64,000 bases of DNA from Tellurirhabdus bombi (GTDB lineage Bacteria; Bacteroidota; Bacteroidia; Cytophagales; Spirosomataceae): the NCBI RefSeq assembly GCF_021484805.1, contig NZ_CP090557.1, forward strand, positions 2,058,001 through 2,122,000, given 5' to 3'. The notes beneath the pieces are model-generated. The model did not search any database. It was not told the DNA's origin and worked only from the letters and a program-made list of their open reading frames with translations. This document shows, piece after piece, positions 15,652 to 24,206 of this stretch (position 1 is its first letter; each line of letters begins with the position of its first letter). Both the position numbers and the translations under genes were made by a program.

Positions 15652-18600
15652 ATGGAAAATAAACCAGCTTCGCAGCGCCGCGAAGAACGGCTGTTTCTGC
15701 TGGGAGCTACGGCCTTGTTGCTTGTGCTTTTTGTTCGGCTATATGTCAATCTGGCTCCTAAGCTGGAAAAAGCAGAGCAAGAATACGCAAGTGGTAACGC
15801 CATTAACCTTCAGGCGGGAGTTCGTGCAAAAGCGCTTCGGCAATTGCTGACGACTGGTGACTACTACACCGACAAGCGGGATATAAACCTGGTTGTTGAT
15901 TCGTTGCCAGCCAAACTGGAGAAAGTGGGCAAGCTGGAAAACTTGGGAGCCATTAACAAAAATAGTTTCGCCATCATAGCCCCAAGAGCCTGGAAAAGCC
16001 CGATAGGCGGCACTGATTTTCAAAGTCGGCTGGTTATTTCGCGGCAGCGTCTGGGTTTCGATCAAACGACTTATACGCAGGAACTGACAAACGCAGTTCA
16101 ATTTCCGTCGACGGTGAAGGCGGGGAGTGGCGAGCTGAGTTTGTCGGGGAAAGTCCTTCAGGGGGCTGAGCCGATGGCGGGCGTTCGGGTGCAACTCAAG
16201 CAGCACCGCCCTTCGGCAGATACAGAACCCGAAAAACTAACGGATGCCCGTACCGATGCCGACGGACGCTTTTCATTCACGGGCTTGAACCGTGGCTTGG
16301 CGTATAGCGTGGTGCCGCTCAAGCCTGGTTTTGAGTTTGGAGCGCGTCGGGGCGAGGCCGAACTAACCGCATCGGAAGAATACACGTTTAAAGCCCAGCC
16401 CCACCGGATTCGCCTGATCGGAACCGTCGCCTACAGCGAACTGAAAGACAACAAAGCCTTGACGGTGCGGACACCCGCCGATTTTCGGTCGAGCTTCTTC
16501 ATCATTGCGGCGCTCTTTTTGCTGGCTTTCTGGGTAGTCCATTTTATCTGGGTTATCCGAAAAACCGAAACAGATGCCTTTCTACTGCCGGTGCTGATGC
16601 TCCTGACGGGGATTTCGCTACTAATTTTACTCAGTATTCAGGACCCGTTGCAGGATAATTTTCACGCCTGGCAGACGCTTCAGGGCGTTGCCGGGGGCTT
16701 GCTTGGACTGGTGATACTTTCCCAAATCAACCTAGGGAAATTCTACACCAAATGGCAGTACGACTTCTTTTTTAACCTGCGAAAACGGGCGACCTATAAA
16801 CTACAAGGCTGGCAGTGGCTGGCGGCGGCAATTCTGCTAGCATTGCTCATGCTGACGCCACTGGGTCAAGGGCCAGAGGGTAGCGGCGTGAAGGTAAACC
16901 TGAATCTAGGCTTCATTTCGTTTCAGCCGAGCGAAGTAACCAAGTATTTGCTGCTGTTCTTCTTTGCGGGATTTTTCGCCGCGAATGAGGAGCGCATTCG
17001 TAATTATTCCGATATCCGCTGGCGTTTCCAGACCAGTTGGGGCGTCATGGTGGGGGCGGCGGCTTTGATGCTGCTTTACTTACTGCTGGGCGACATGGGT
17101 CCGGCACTGGTGGTTTGTTTTACGTTTTTGCTGTTCTACAGCATTGCTCGGGGCAATCTGGGCGTCATGCTGGCAACGGGCGTTGGCTACGGTATTCTGC
17201 TTTGGTTCCTGCCCGACTGGCTGGCGACTCTGCTAAGCGTTGTGCTGGTGGCTGGTTATCTGTTCTGGAAAGGAGAGGTGCGGACGGCAAAGTGGAATGC
17301 CAATGCGGTTATTGCTCTTCTAGCCGAAGCGCCGGTAATTCTGCTGCTGGTTATGGCTATGTTTACGTTTGGCGATGCGCTGCCTTTCGTGGGTGACCGT
17401 CTGGGCGACCGCAAACAGATGTGGCTTAGCCAGTGGAACAACGACGTATACGGCGGCGATCACTTGGCCCACGGATTCTGGACGCTGGCTTCGGGCGGCT
17501 TTTCGGGGCAGGGCCTGGGGCAGGGATCGGCCAATACGATGCCAGCGGCGCATACCGATATGATTCTGCCCAGCATCGGCGAAGAATTGGGCTGGTTAGG
17601 GCTTGTGGCGGTATTTCTGCTGTTTGGCATACTCATCCACCGAACTTTTCTGCACGCTCGCCGGGCGGGGCAGCCCTTCAGTTTTTACCTCTGCGCGGGG
17701 ATCGCGATTGCGACGGGCGTTCAGTTTATGCTTATTGCGGGTGGTTCTATCGGGCTCTTGCCGCTGACGGGCGTGGCCGTTCCTTTTCTGAGTTACGGAA
17801 AAGTGTCGCTGATTATCAACCTGGCGGCCATGGGCATTGTAGCCAGCATCGCGAGTCGGCCGGGGCAGGAGGTACAGAAAGAGTACATCAAAACCTATTA
17901 TGACCCTGTCCTGACGGTTGGAATCTCCGGCTTTTTAGTAGTTATCCTTGTGCTGGCGGGTCGTCTGGCGTGGATTCAGGTTTTGGTGGGCGATGAATAC
18001 ATTGTGAAACCCGCACGGGTGATCGACCGAAACCGGGCACCGATTTACAGTTATAATCCCCGGATTGCGCTATTAACCAGAGAATTAAGTGCTGGTACCA
18101 TTTATGACCGAAATCGGTTGGTACTGGCGGCTAGTGAGCGCTCGATCATCCAGAAAAATCAACCTAAATTGCTGGGCGCTGGCCTGAATGCGCAGCGACT
18201 GGAGCAGTTAAGCCGGAAACGACTGCGGCGTTATTACCCCTTCGAAGAGCAGCTTTTCTATTGGGTAGGTGATTTCAATACGCGCTTATTCTGGGGGCAG
18301 AAAAATGGCTATTTTGCCGAAGCGGCTCATTTGAGTGAATTAAGGGGTTTTGATACGAAACCGCAGAAATCCGAATTTATTACGACTCGTTACAAAGCTG
18401 ACCGTTTTTCAAAGCCCGTTCAAAAGTCGGTTACGCTGGTTGCCTACGATTATTCCGCCTTGACCGATATGCTGCGTGCGGGTCCCGAGGGACGTAAAAA
18501 GCAGGTTGACGCGCTCAAAGACCGAAATAAGGATGTGCAGTTAAGCATTGATGCGGCCTTGCAGATCGATTTGCAAAAGGCCATTAATGCGTCTGAGTTT

Positions 18601-19653
18601 AAAAATCGGCGCGTTTCGGTGGTGGTGTTGGATGCGACGTCGGGCGATGTGTTGGCGTCGGCCATCAATCCGCTGCCGAATTTGCAAAAACCGGAGGAAC
18701 TGCTGCTGTCAGAAAAAGAACAAATGGCCCAGAGCCTGCTGGTTGCCGACCGTGATTTAGGCATGGCTTACCCAACGGCGCCCGGCTCCACCGCTAAAGT
18801 GTTGACCGCCCTGGCCGCTTTCAATAAATTGGGCGCTTCAGCCGCCGATGTAACGTATAATGACATTACCTACGACGAGATTATTCGGAAAGGAAACCGC
18901 GAGCAGGAGCCGTACAATGAGCCGGTGGACATGAAAAAGGCCATTGTTCAGTCGAGCAATGTTTATTTTATTCGGATTGCCAACGAGAAGAAACTGGACG
19001 ATGAATTAGCCAACTTGTATCTGGCCACGGGAATGAACATCGATTTTGTGGGTGGGTATTCATACAATCCTGATAACCAGAATAAAGAGCGCATTTTAAC
19101 CCACTGGCGGGATTCCTCTTTTGTGGTGAATCGGCAATTTTACGAACGCTGGCGAGGCACTAAACGCAATCGTTATAACAGCGAATTTTCGGGACTAGCC
19201 TGGGGGCAGGGCCAGCTGACCAGTACCCCGGCTGCGATGGCACGGATGGCAGGAGCCATTGCCAACAAAGGTATTCTACAGCCTTCGCGCTACGTATTGG
19301 AAAGAGCGGGAAAGCCAGAAGCACTCAAACCGGGGCAGCCCGTGGCCAAAGAAGCCGCCTATGCCGAGGCCTTGAAAAGCTTTATGATTGCGCAGTCCAA
19401 CCCACCTGGCGGACGGCAAAAAATCAGTCTGGCTAGGGTAGCCGGGAAGTCGGGAACGCCGCAGCGCAGGGTGAAAGGGAAGGAGCGTTATGATGGTTGG
19501 TACGTCTTTTTCGCTCCGACAAGAGACGGTCGTTCAGCCACGGCCGTCTGCGTTCGTATTGAGTTGGGAGACGCTTCTGCCAATGCAGTGGCGCTGGCCA
19601 ACCAGACCATTGCGCCGATTTTGGCGGAGAGGGGCTATTTAGGATCGTTTTAA
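15652..19653 (+). CDS. RodA/FtsW-type glycan polymerase fused to a penicillin-binding transpeptidase
   Basis: A 1333-residue fusion. Order: membrane helix (about 14-32); periplasmic region with a carboxypeptidase-regulatory-like beta-sandwich (about 160-230, DADGRFSFTGLNRGLAYSV); SEDS core from about 280 to 745 with FISFQPSEVTKYLL, LLGDMGPALV, HTDMILPSIGEELGW and GLLPLTGVAVPFLSYGKVS; a further helix (753-775); then a class B PBP with GTIYDRNRLVLA, catalytic GSTAK (Ser about 1046, Lys about 1049), SSN (1101-1103) and KSGT (1266-1269). SEDS proteins polymerise lipid II and class B PBPs crosslink it; here both are one chain. ATG 15652 is preferred to GTG 15646. Genes before and after encode kinase, phosphatase and FHA readers. 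Confidence 0.93.
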   Translation: MENKPASQRREERLFLLGATALLLVLFVRLYVNLAPKLEKAEQEYASGNAINLQAGVRAKALRQLLTTGDYYTDKRDINLVVDSLPAKLEKVGKLENLGAINKNSFAIIAPRAWKSPIGGTDFQSRLVISRQRLGFDQTTYTQELTNAVQFPSTVKAGSGELSLSGKVLQGAEPMAGVRVQLKQHRPSADTEPEKLTDARTDADGRFSFTGLNRGLAYSVVPLKPGFEFGARRGEAELTASEEYTFKAQPHRIRLIGTVAYSELKDNKALTVRTPADFRSSFFIIAALFLLAFWVVHFIWVIRKTETDAFLLPVLMLLTGISLLILLSIQDPLQDNFHAWQTLQGVAGGLLGLVILSQINLGKFYTKWQYDFFFNLRKRATYKLQGWQWLAAAILLALLMLTPLGQGPEGSGVKVNLNLGFISFQPSEVTKYLLLFFFAGFFAANEERIRNYSDIRWRFQTSWGVMVGAAALMLLYLLLGDMGPALVVCFTFLLFYSIARGNLGVMLATGVGYGILLWFLPDWLATLLSVVLVAGYLFWKGEVRTAKWNANAVIALLAEAPVILLLVMAMFTFGDALPFVGDRLGDRKQMWLSQWNNDVYGGDHLAHGFWTLASGGFSGQGLGQGSANTMPAAHTDMILPSIGEELGWLGLVAVFLLFGILIHRTFLHARRAGQPFSFYLCAGIAIATGVQFMLIAGGSIGLLPLTGVAVPFLSYGKVSLIINLAAMGIVASIASRPGQEVQKEYIKTYYDPVLTVGISGFLVVILVLAGRLAWIQVLVGDEYIVKPARVIDRNRAPIYSYNPRIALLTRELSAGTIYDRNRLVLAASERSIIQKNQPKLLGAGLNAQRLEQLSRKRLRRYYPFEEQLFYWVGDFNTRLFWGQKNGYFAEAAHLSELRGFDTKPQKSEFITTRYKADRFSKPVQKSVTLVAYDYSALTDMLRAGPEGRKKQVDALKDRNKDVQLSIDAALQIDLQKAINASEFKNRRVSVVVLDATSGDVLASAINPLPNLQKPEELLLSEKEQMAQSLLVADRDLGMAYPTAPGSTAKVLTALAAFNKLGASAADVTYNDITYDEIIRKGNREQEPYNEPVDMKKAIVQSSNVYFIRIANEKKLDDELANLYLATGMNIDFVGGYSYNPDNQNKERILTHWRDSSFVVNRQFYERWRGTKRNRYNSEFSGLAWGQGQLTSTPAAMARMAGAIANKGILQPSRYVLERAGKPEALKPGQPVAKEAAYAEALKSFMIAQSNPPGGRQKISLARVAGKSGTPQRRVKGKERYDGWYVFFAPTRDGRSATAVCVRIELGDASANAVALANQTIAPILAERGYLGSF

Positions 19654-19665
19654 CGCGTGCTGTTT

Positions 19666-20583
19666 ATGGATGGATTAAAAAAATGGTTTCGGGAAGTAAT
19701 GTTTGGCATGGAGAAGGCCGCTGAGATGGAAAAGCAACAAGTGCCAACTAAGCCGGAAGCCAAACCGGAGCTTTCTGTCGATGCGGAGCCTGTTGGCGTA
19801 GAACCTGCTTCGTCTTTGCCGCCCGCCCCAAAAATGCGGGAAGACATTATAGGATTCGTTATTCAATCCTTGCGGCCCTACGTGGATGAGAAGAACCCGC
19901 CCATTAACGGACTTAAATTTTATGCCTTGTGCCCAACCCGGGAAGAGGAAGAGATCGTTAAGGTTGCCTTGTTTGACGGTCATCCGACCAAATCCATCAA
20001 AGACGAGCTAAATCTGAAATTTAAGGATAACTACCTTTTTTTGCCTCCTGACTGGACGTTTGACTATCAAATTGTAACCGGTAAATTACCCGAAGGCGGG
20101 TTTCAAAGAGGGAATTTTAGTCTGGTGATTCTCACGAAAGCAACGCAGACGGGTGACCATCCGAAAGCGCGTTTACAGACTTTAATCGGACAAACGGTAG
20201 AGCCAGAATACGAGTTGAACCCCGAAAAAAAGGAGTCATATTGCATTGGCAGGAGCAACGAACGAAAGTCCGATTCGGGGCGAATACAGACGAACGATAT
20301 AATTTTTCTGGACAGAAGTGATTCAGGGTTTGACGAGACAAAAGGCGAAGTTAATTTGTATGTAAGCCGGAATCACGCGACCATCAAGTATAATCCAGCC
20401 CGCCGAAAATACCTGCTTTATGCCGATAAAGGTGGGCTACCAAGCAGTGATAACAAAACCAAAATTTTGCGCACCGACGACCGGATCGAGCGCGTCGACA
20501 TACTTGGTATGGGCTACGAATTGGCGGACGGTGACCAGATCGAGCTAGGCGGCGAAGCTAAGTTGCTGTTCTCCATTGTCTAG
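19666..20583 (+). CDS. Second FHA-domain protein of the operon
   Basis: A 305-residue soluble protein. The N-terminal 45 residues are charged and low-complexity (around VPTKPEAKPELSVDAEPVGV). Residues about 50-165 form an alpha/beta domain (GFVIQSLRPYVDEK, then DNYLFLPPDWTFDYQIVTG). The C-terminal 120 residues are an FHA domain with a canonical signature: CIGRSNERKSDSG, YVSRNHATIKYN, and the closing strand DQIELGGEAKLLFSIV. It starts 12 bases after the RodA/PBP stop. A GTG at 19657 is possible but the ATG is better placed. Unlike the first FHA protein, its phosphothreonine-binding residues (GR, S-R-N-H) look intact. Confidence 0.85.
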   Translation: MDGLKKWFREVMFGMEKAAEMEKQQVPTKPEAKPELSVDAEPVGVEPASSLPPAPKMREDIIGFVIQSLRPYVDEKNPPINGLKFYALCPTREEEEIVKVALFDGHPTKSIKDELNLKFKDNYLFLPPDWTFDYQIVTGKLPEGGFQRGNFSLVILTKATQTGDHPKARLQTLIGQTVEPEYELNPEKKESYCIGRSNERKSDSGRIQTNDIIFLDRSDSGFDETKGEVNLYVSRNHATIKYNPARRKYLLYADKGGLPSSDNKTKILRTDDRIERVDILGMGYELADGDQIELGGEAKLLFSIV

Positions 20584-20586
20584 TTA

Positions 20587-20614
20587 CTTGAATTATCGCG
20601 TAGTGTAATTCAAG
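20587..20614. terminator. Hairpin between convergent genes
   Basis: CTTGAATTA and TAATTCAAG pair in a 9-bp stem with a 10-base loop, overlapping the 3' end of the minus-strand beta-helix gene. There is no T-run, so termination by this AT-rich hairpin alone is uncertain. Confidence 0.35.
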
Positions 20615-22599
20615 GACAATCGGGTAACGAAAGGCGTTCCACCCAGAAAGGAGGAGCCAAATGTGGACGCTTGCGCACCCAGGCAAATCTGTCCGGTTTT
20701 TCCTTCAACCTGGCCTTTGTAGGTGCTACCCGAAGCCTGGTTTTGAAAATCGAAGAAATAGTCTTCTGCCGGGATGGGTGCAGGCATACCATTAATAAAA
20801 GGTTGTGCGGCGCGGTTGAGTGTGAAGCTTAGTTCACCCGCCAACGTAATCGTTTTGCCTTGTTTGTTGATCACCAGATTGTCCATGTCCACCGCCTGGG
20901 GGGAATTATTCTTTCCCGTTGTCATGGTCAGAACGTGGGTGGCCTGCAAGCCTTGGATTTCGCTGCTTACCCAATCGATCAGTGGCCCTTCCGAATAAGT
21001 AGAATCCCGCCTGAGAATAACCTGAACCCTAGGCATTGCCAAGTTTGCCGACGCCATTTGCCAGGTATTATGCTGGATTTGCAAGTCTGAAAGTGGAGAC
21101 GTTAACTGCTCAAAATAAACAATCTGCGGTTTAGGTTCTGCCTTGCCGAATGTGTTAAAAATAAAACGGTTGTCTGATATTGTGCAGTGCTGGCGTACAT
21201 CATTGCCGTAGATGCCGTAGTTGCGAACAAAATCAAATTGGTTATTTCTAATGATGATGTGCCCGGAATGCAGGAGGTTTTCGCTCAGGCCAATAACACC
21301 TTTGGGGTAATTGGGGTAATCTGGCGCTTGATTCTTGGCTGCATTTTGAAGCAAGGCCTGGTAGATGTTGTTGGTTACCGTGTGGTTTTGCCCACCAGCC
21401 AACGAAATTGGATAGAGGCTTTCTCCTAAAATTTGATTGGCATTTAGAATAATGTTGCGTCCACGTAGCTGAAAGCCTGTCTGACAATTATAGGCAATGT
21501 TTCGTTCAATCAGAATGCCATCGGCACCGCCGTGGGTGGCCACGCAGAACGATTGGACTTGAAACAGATCATTGCCCAGGTTAGTTTTTCCCTGTCCGTA
21601 GGCTTTGTTGGCAATCGCCTCGCTATGCCGGGTTGGACCCCGGTCGCTGTCGCCCGAAAAATCGCACAGTTTGCGGCAACCGTGCGACGTGTTATGGAGT
21701 ACCGAATAGCGCCAGCCGCCTACCGTGCCGATGCCGTAACCTGCTCCTTCTTCATTGGCCCCCTCAACAACGCAGTCGGTCACTTTTGTGTCATAACAGC
21801 CATATAACATCAGCGAAGCATACTGCGCATCCTTGATCCGAAGGCGGTCGAGCTGGCTATGCTGGGTATAGAGAACGGTTAAGCCAATCACGGGACGATC
21901 GTCCGTTTTACGAACGCGAAATTCCAGCTCTTTGGCATACACCATTGCCGGGCGGTAATGAGTTACCAAAACGGAATCCGAAAGCGAATAATCATCCTGA
22001 CAGGGATACTTCAACGTAACCTGATTTTGGGTTAACGACTGAACGACATTAAACTCGCCTTTGCGGGTGTCTGTTTCGATGGGCCAGGCCGTTTTAGTCT
22101 GAATATGGAGTAAGTCACCGGGTTTTAGATCTGTCGTTGCGGTAAGCGTAAGTGCCTGATCACCGGTGGTTATGGCTTTCGTTAGCGTTGTTTCCAGCGA
22201 ACCGGCTTTAGCCGAAAGTTGTAAGGGAAACTGTTCGTTATCAGGCAAATAAAAAACGGCTGGCTGGCCGGTTCGGCTGGATCGAATGGCAACGGTGCCC
22301 GCAAAGGCGTAATCAATCGGGGTCTTGAGAAAATACTTTTTCGTTGGATTGATGAATAGGCCGAGCCGGTGCGTCTGGCAATATGCCAAGGCCTTGACCA
22401 GTTTCTCCGAATCGTCCCGGATGCCATCTCCCGCGGGGTTGAAATTGTCGAAGTTTGCCCAGCCAACCAGACCTAGCGCGTGGGTAGGAACGTCGTTGGT
22501 TGACCGTGTTGCACTCCTGGGTAAGATGGCACGATCGGGCTGGGGTTGATCGTGAAGAAGCAGCCAGGTCAGCAAACACAGCAAGAGTTTCAATTTCAT
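20593..22599 (-). CDS. Secreted right-handed beta-helix protein (pectate-lyase-like superfamily)
   Basis: A 668-residue protein with a signal peptide (KLKLLLCLLTWLLLH). Near residue 50 it has the typical pectate_lyase_3 opening NFDNFNPAGDGIRDDSEKL, the 'DG..DD' start seen in many polysaccharide lyases and hydrolases. A long series of Asn/Ile/Thr-rich coils follows (ERNIAYNCQTGFQLRGRNII, GHIIIRNNQFDFVRNYGIYG), consistent with a parallel beta-helix, and a C-terminal beta domain. Catalytic residues cannot be assigned. It is the last gene of the polysaccharide cluster, 20 bases after the LpxD-like gene, which suggests a lyase, epimerase or structural role on the polymer. Start 22599 (MKLK) gives the better signal peptide. 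Confidence 0.75.
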   Translation of the reverse strand: MKLKLLLCLLTWLLLHDQPQPDRAILPRSATRSTNDVPTHALGLVGWANFDNFNPAGDGIRDDSEKLVKALAYCQTHRLGLFINPTKKYFLKTPIDYAFAGTVAIRSSRTGQPAVFYLPDNEQFPLQLSAKAGSLETTLTKAITTGDQALTLTATTDLKPGDLLHIQTKTAWPIETDTRKGEFNVVQSLTQNQVTLKYPCQDDYSLSDSVLVTHYRPAMVYAKELEFRVRKTDDRPVIGLTVLYTQHSQLDRLRIKDAQYASLMLYGCYDTKVTDCVVEGANEEGAGYGIGTVGGWRYSVLHNTSHGCRKLCDFSGDSDRGPTRHSEAIANKAYGQGKTNLGNDLFQVQSFCVATHGGADGILIERNIAYNCQTGFQLRGRNIILNANQILGESLYPISLAGGQNHTVTNNIYQALLQNAAKNQAPDYPNYPKGVIGLSENLLHSGHIIIRNNQFDFVRNYGIYGNDVRQHCTISDNRFIFNTFGKAEPKPQIVYFEQLTSPLSDLQIQHNTWQMASANLAMPRVQVILRRDSTYSEGPLIDWVSSEIQGLQATHVLTMTTGKNNSPQAVDMDNLVINKQGKTITLAGELSFTLNRAAQPFINGMPAPIPAEDYFFDFQNQASGSTYKGQVEGKTGQICLGAQASTFGSSFLGGTPFVTRLSLNYTTR

Positions 22600-22619
22600 C
22601 AAGGGGGGATACATTTAGT

Positions 22620-23519
22620 TTATTCCTGTTTGCGAATCGAGCGGGCTGGATTTCCTACCATAACCGCCTTTTCGCCGACGCTTTTGGTGACCACAGCGCC
22701 CATGCCAATCAGCGCATCGTCGCCAATCTGGATGCCATTCAGAATATCCGCCGACGGCGCCACCCAGACATTATCACCAATAATGACGCTGCCGCCAATC
22801 ATCGCATTGGCAATAACTAGGCTGTTTTTTCCAACCACAACCCCGTGCGAAATATGCACCAGATTGCCTATTTTGGCGTTTTCGCGGAGGATGGTGCTGC
22901 CAATTACGGCGCGGTCAATGGCGCAATTGTCTCCAATTTCGACTTTGGTTTTGATAACTACATTGCCAATGTGTGGCAGGACTGCGTACTGACCATTCTC
23001 GTCTTTTTCGTAGCCAAACCCAATACCGCCTATGGTTGTATTGGCGCCAATAATTACATCGTTAGCAATGACTGTATCGGCATGAATAACGCTATTGTGA
23101 CCAATACGGGTGTTATCGCCAACTACAACGCCTTCTTCCAGAACGACGTGGTGACCAATGAATACGTTTTGCCCAATTTTTGCGCTCGGGTCAATGGCTG
23201 CGCTCGGAGCGATGAAGTTCGTTTTAGGCGTCTTTAGGAAGAAATCAGTTACCACCTGTTGGAATGCCTGCCGGGGCTTTTCTACAACGATGTAATTGCA
23301 GGCGGGCTGTAAATCCATCTCCAGCAATTGCGGAGAACAGATAATAGTCCCGTGCGAAATGTCTTGCAGTCGGGTCAGGTTTTTATCGTTGCACCACGTT
23401 AAGGAAGTCGCCGAATTACTGAAGTTGCGCAGCTCTTCCACCGTGTTAAGGCGCGCGTTTTCGTTGCCGATAAACCGGACTAAAGGAAGCGTTTGGGTGA
23501 TGTCAGTTATAGCGATCAT
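22620..23519 (-). CDS. LpxD-like hexapeptide-repeat N-acyltransferase
   Basis: A 299-residue protein with an N-terminal LpxD-like alpha/beta domain (about 1-100) and a left-handed beta-helix of hexapeptide repeats (100-290): IGQNVFIGHHVVLEEGVVVG, IGHNSVIHADTVIANDVIIG, NCAIDRAVIGST (close to the LpxD CTIDRG block with its catalytic-His neighbourhood) and a final VVTKSVGEKAVMVGNPAR. LpxD transfers hydroxyacyl chains to UDP-acylglucosamine. Inside this cluster a copy probably acylates an amino sugar of the polymer rather than lipid A; that is inference. The PIG-L deacetylase gene lies 12 bases upstream, so the two could act in sequence on one amino group. Confidence 0.85.
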   Translation of the reverse strand: MIAITDITQTLPLVRFIGNENARLNTVEELRNFSNSATSLTWCNDKNLTRLQDISHGTIICSPQLLEMDLQPACNYIVVEKPRQAFQQVVTDFFLKTPKTNFIAPSAAIDPSAKIGQNVFIGHHVVLEEGVVVGDNTRIGHNSVIHADTVIANDVIIGANTTIGGIGFGYEKDENGQYAVLPHIGNVVIKTKVEIGDNCAIDRAVIGSTILRENAKIGNLVHISHGVVVGKNSLVIANAMIGGSVIIGDNVWVAPSADILNGIQIGDDALIGMGAVVTKSVGEKAVMVGNPARSIRKQE

Positions 23520-23531
23520 GATGTTAATGGT

Positions 23532-24173
23532 TTATGAAATAATCCAGCGTAATACTTCAAATGTCTCGGCGTAATGCGTATTGATCTGCACGCCCCGCGT
23601 ACGGGCCAGGGCGCGAATAAACTCATCGTTGGCGTAGGGTCGGTGCTGCTGCGATTTGTACTCCGCGAGGGCTTTTGACTTGGTTTCAACGTCCTCGTCC
23701 GTTAGGTGGACGAAGCAACATGTGTTGAAATTTAGGTTATTCCACGGCATTTCGTAGCACAGAATCGTACTGAACTTAAAGGCCCGCAGCCCTTCCTGCA
23801 CGATAGTCTGGTGATCCTGGTGAATGTCGTTTTGCGAAGGCATGAAGACAACATCGGGATTGATCTGCTGCCGTAGCTCAACCATTTTGTCGAGAATATC
23901 CTGGCGGCGGTAGTTGAAGGTGCGGACCTGAAAACTGAACAGAAATAAGTTTTCGTTTGGAATCCCTAAAACACGGGTAGCAGCCTTCAATTCCGTAATC
24001 AAAATGTCTTTTGGAAACTGGGGTAGTACGGACTGTTCGCAGGCCGAAAAAGCGGCATAATAGACCTGCGCACCCTGCTTGATCAACTTGGCAATGGTGC
24101 CGCCACAGCCAAACTCGCCGTCGTCGGTGTGGGGAGCCAAAATGAGAATTTTACTATTGGCTTGTAATAACAT
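23532..24173 (-). CDS. PIG-L/LmbE-family N-acetyl sugar deacetylase
   Basis: A 213-residue zinc deacetylase. The family motif is ILAPHTDDGEFGCGGTIAKL (residues 11-30; the His, Asp and Asp are metal or catalytic ligands), and the second metal-binding His lies in SQNDIHQDHQTIV. Members remove acetyl groups from GlcNAc-type sugars in glycolipids, antibiotics and thiols. The length is normal. It sits between the initiating sugar transferase and the LpxD-like acyltransferase, which suggests it trims an N-acetylated sugar of the surface polymer or its lipid-linked precursor. The exact substrate is unknown. Confidence 0.88.
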   Translation of the reverse strand: MLLQANSKILILAPHTDDGEFGCGGTIAKLIKQGAQVYYAAFSACEQSVLPQFPKDILITELKAATRVLGIPNENLFLFSFQVRTFNYRRQDILDKMVELRQQINPDVVFMPSQNDIHQDHQTIVQEGLRAFKFSTILCYEMPWNNLNFNTCCFVHLTDEDVETKSKALAEYKSQQHRPYANDEFIRALARTRGVQINTHYAETFEVLRWIIS

Positions 24174-24206
24174 ATTGATTCACAATTAAAGAGAAGTTCT
24201 TCTCGG

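Noticed and set aside
11528-20583. Kinase/PP2C/FHA operon considered as part of type VI secretion.
   Set aside because: No Tss sheath, tube, baseplate or ClpV genes are in the window, while a peptidoglycan synthase sits inside the operon.
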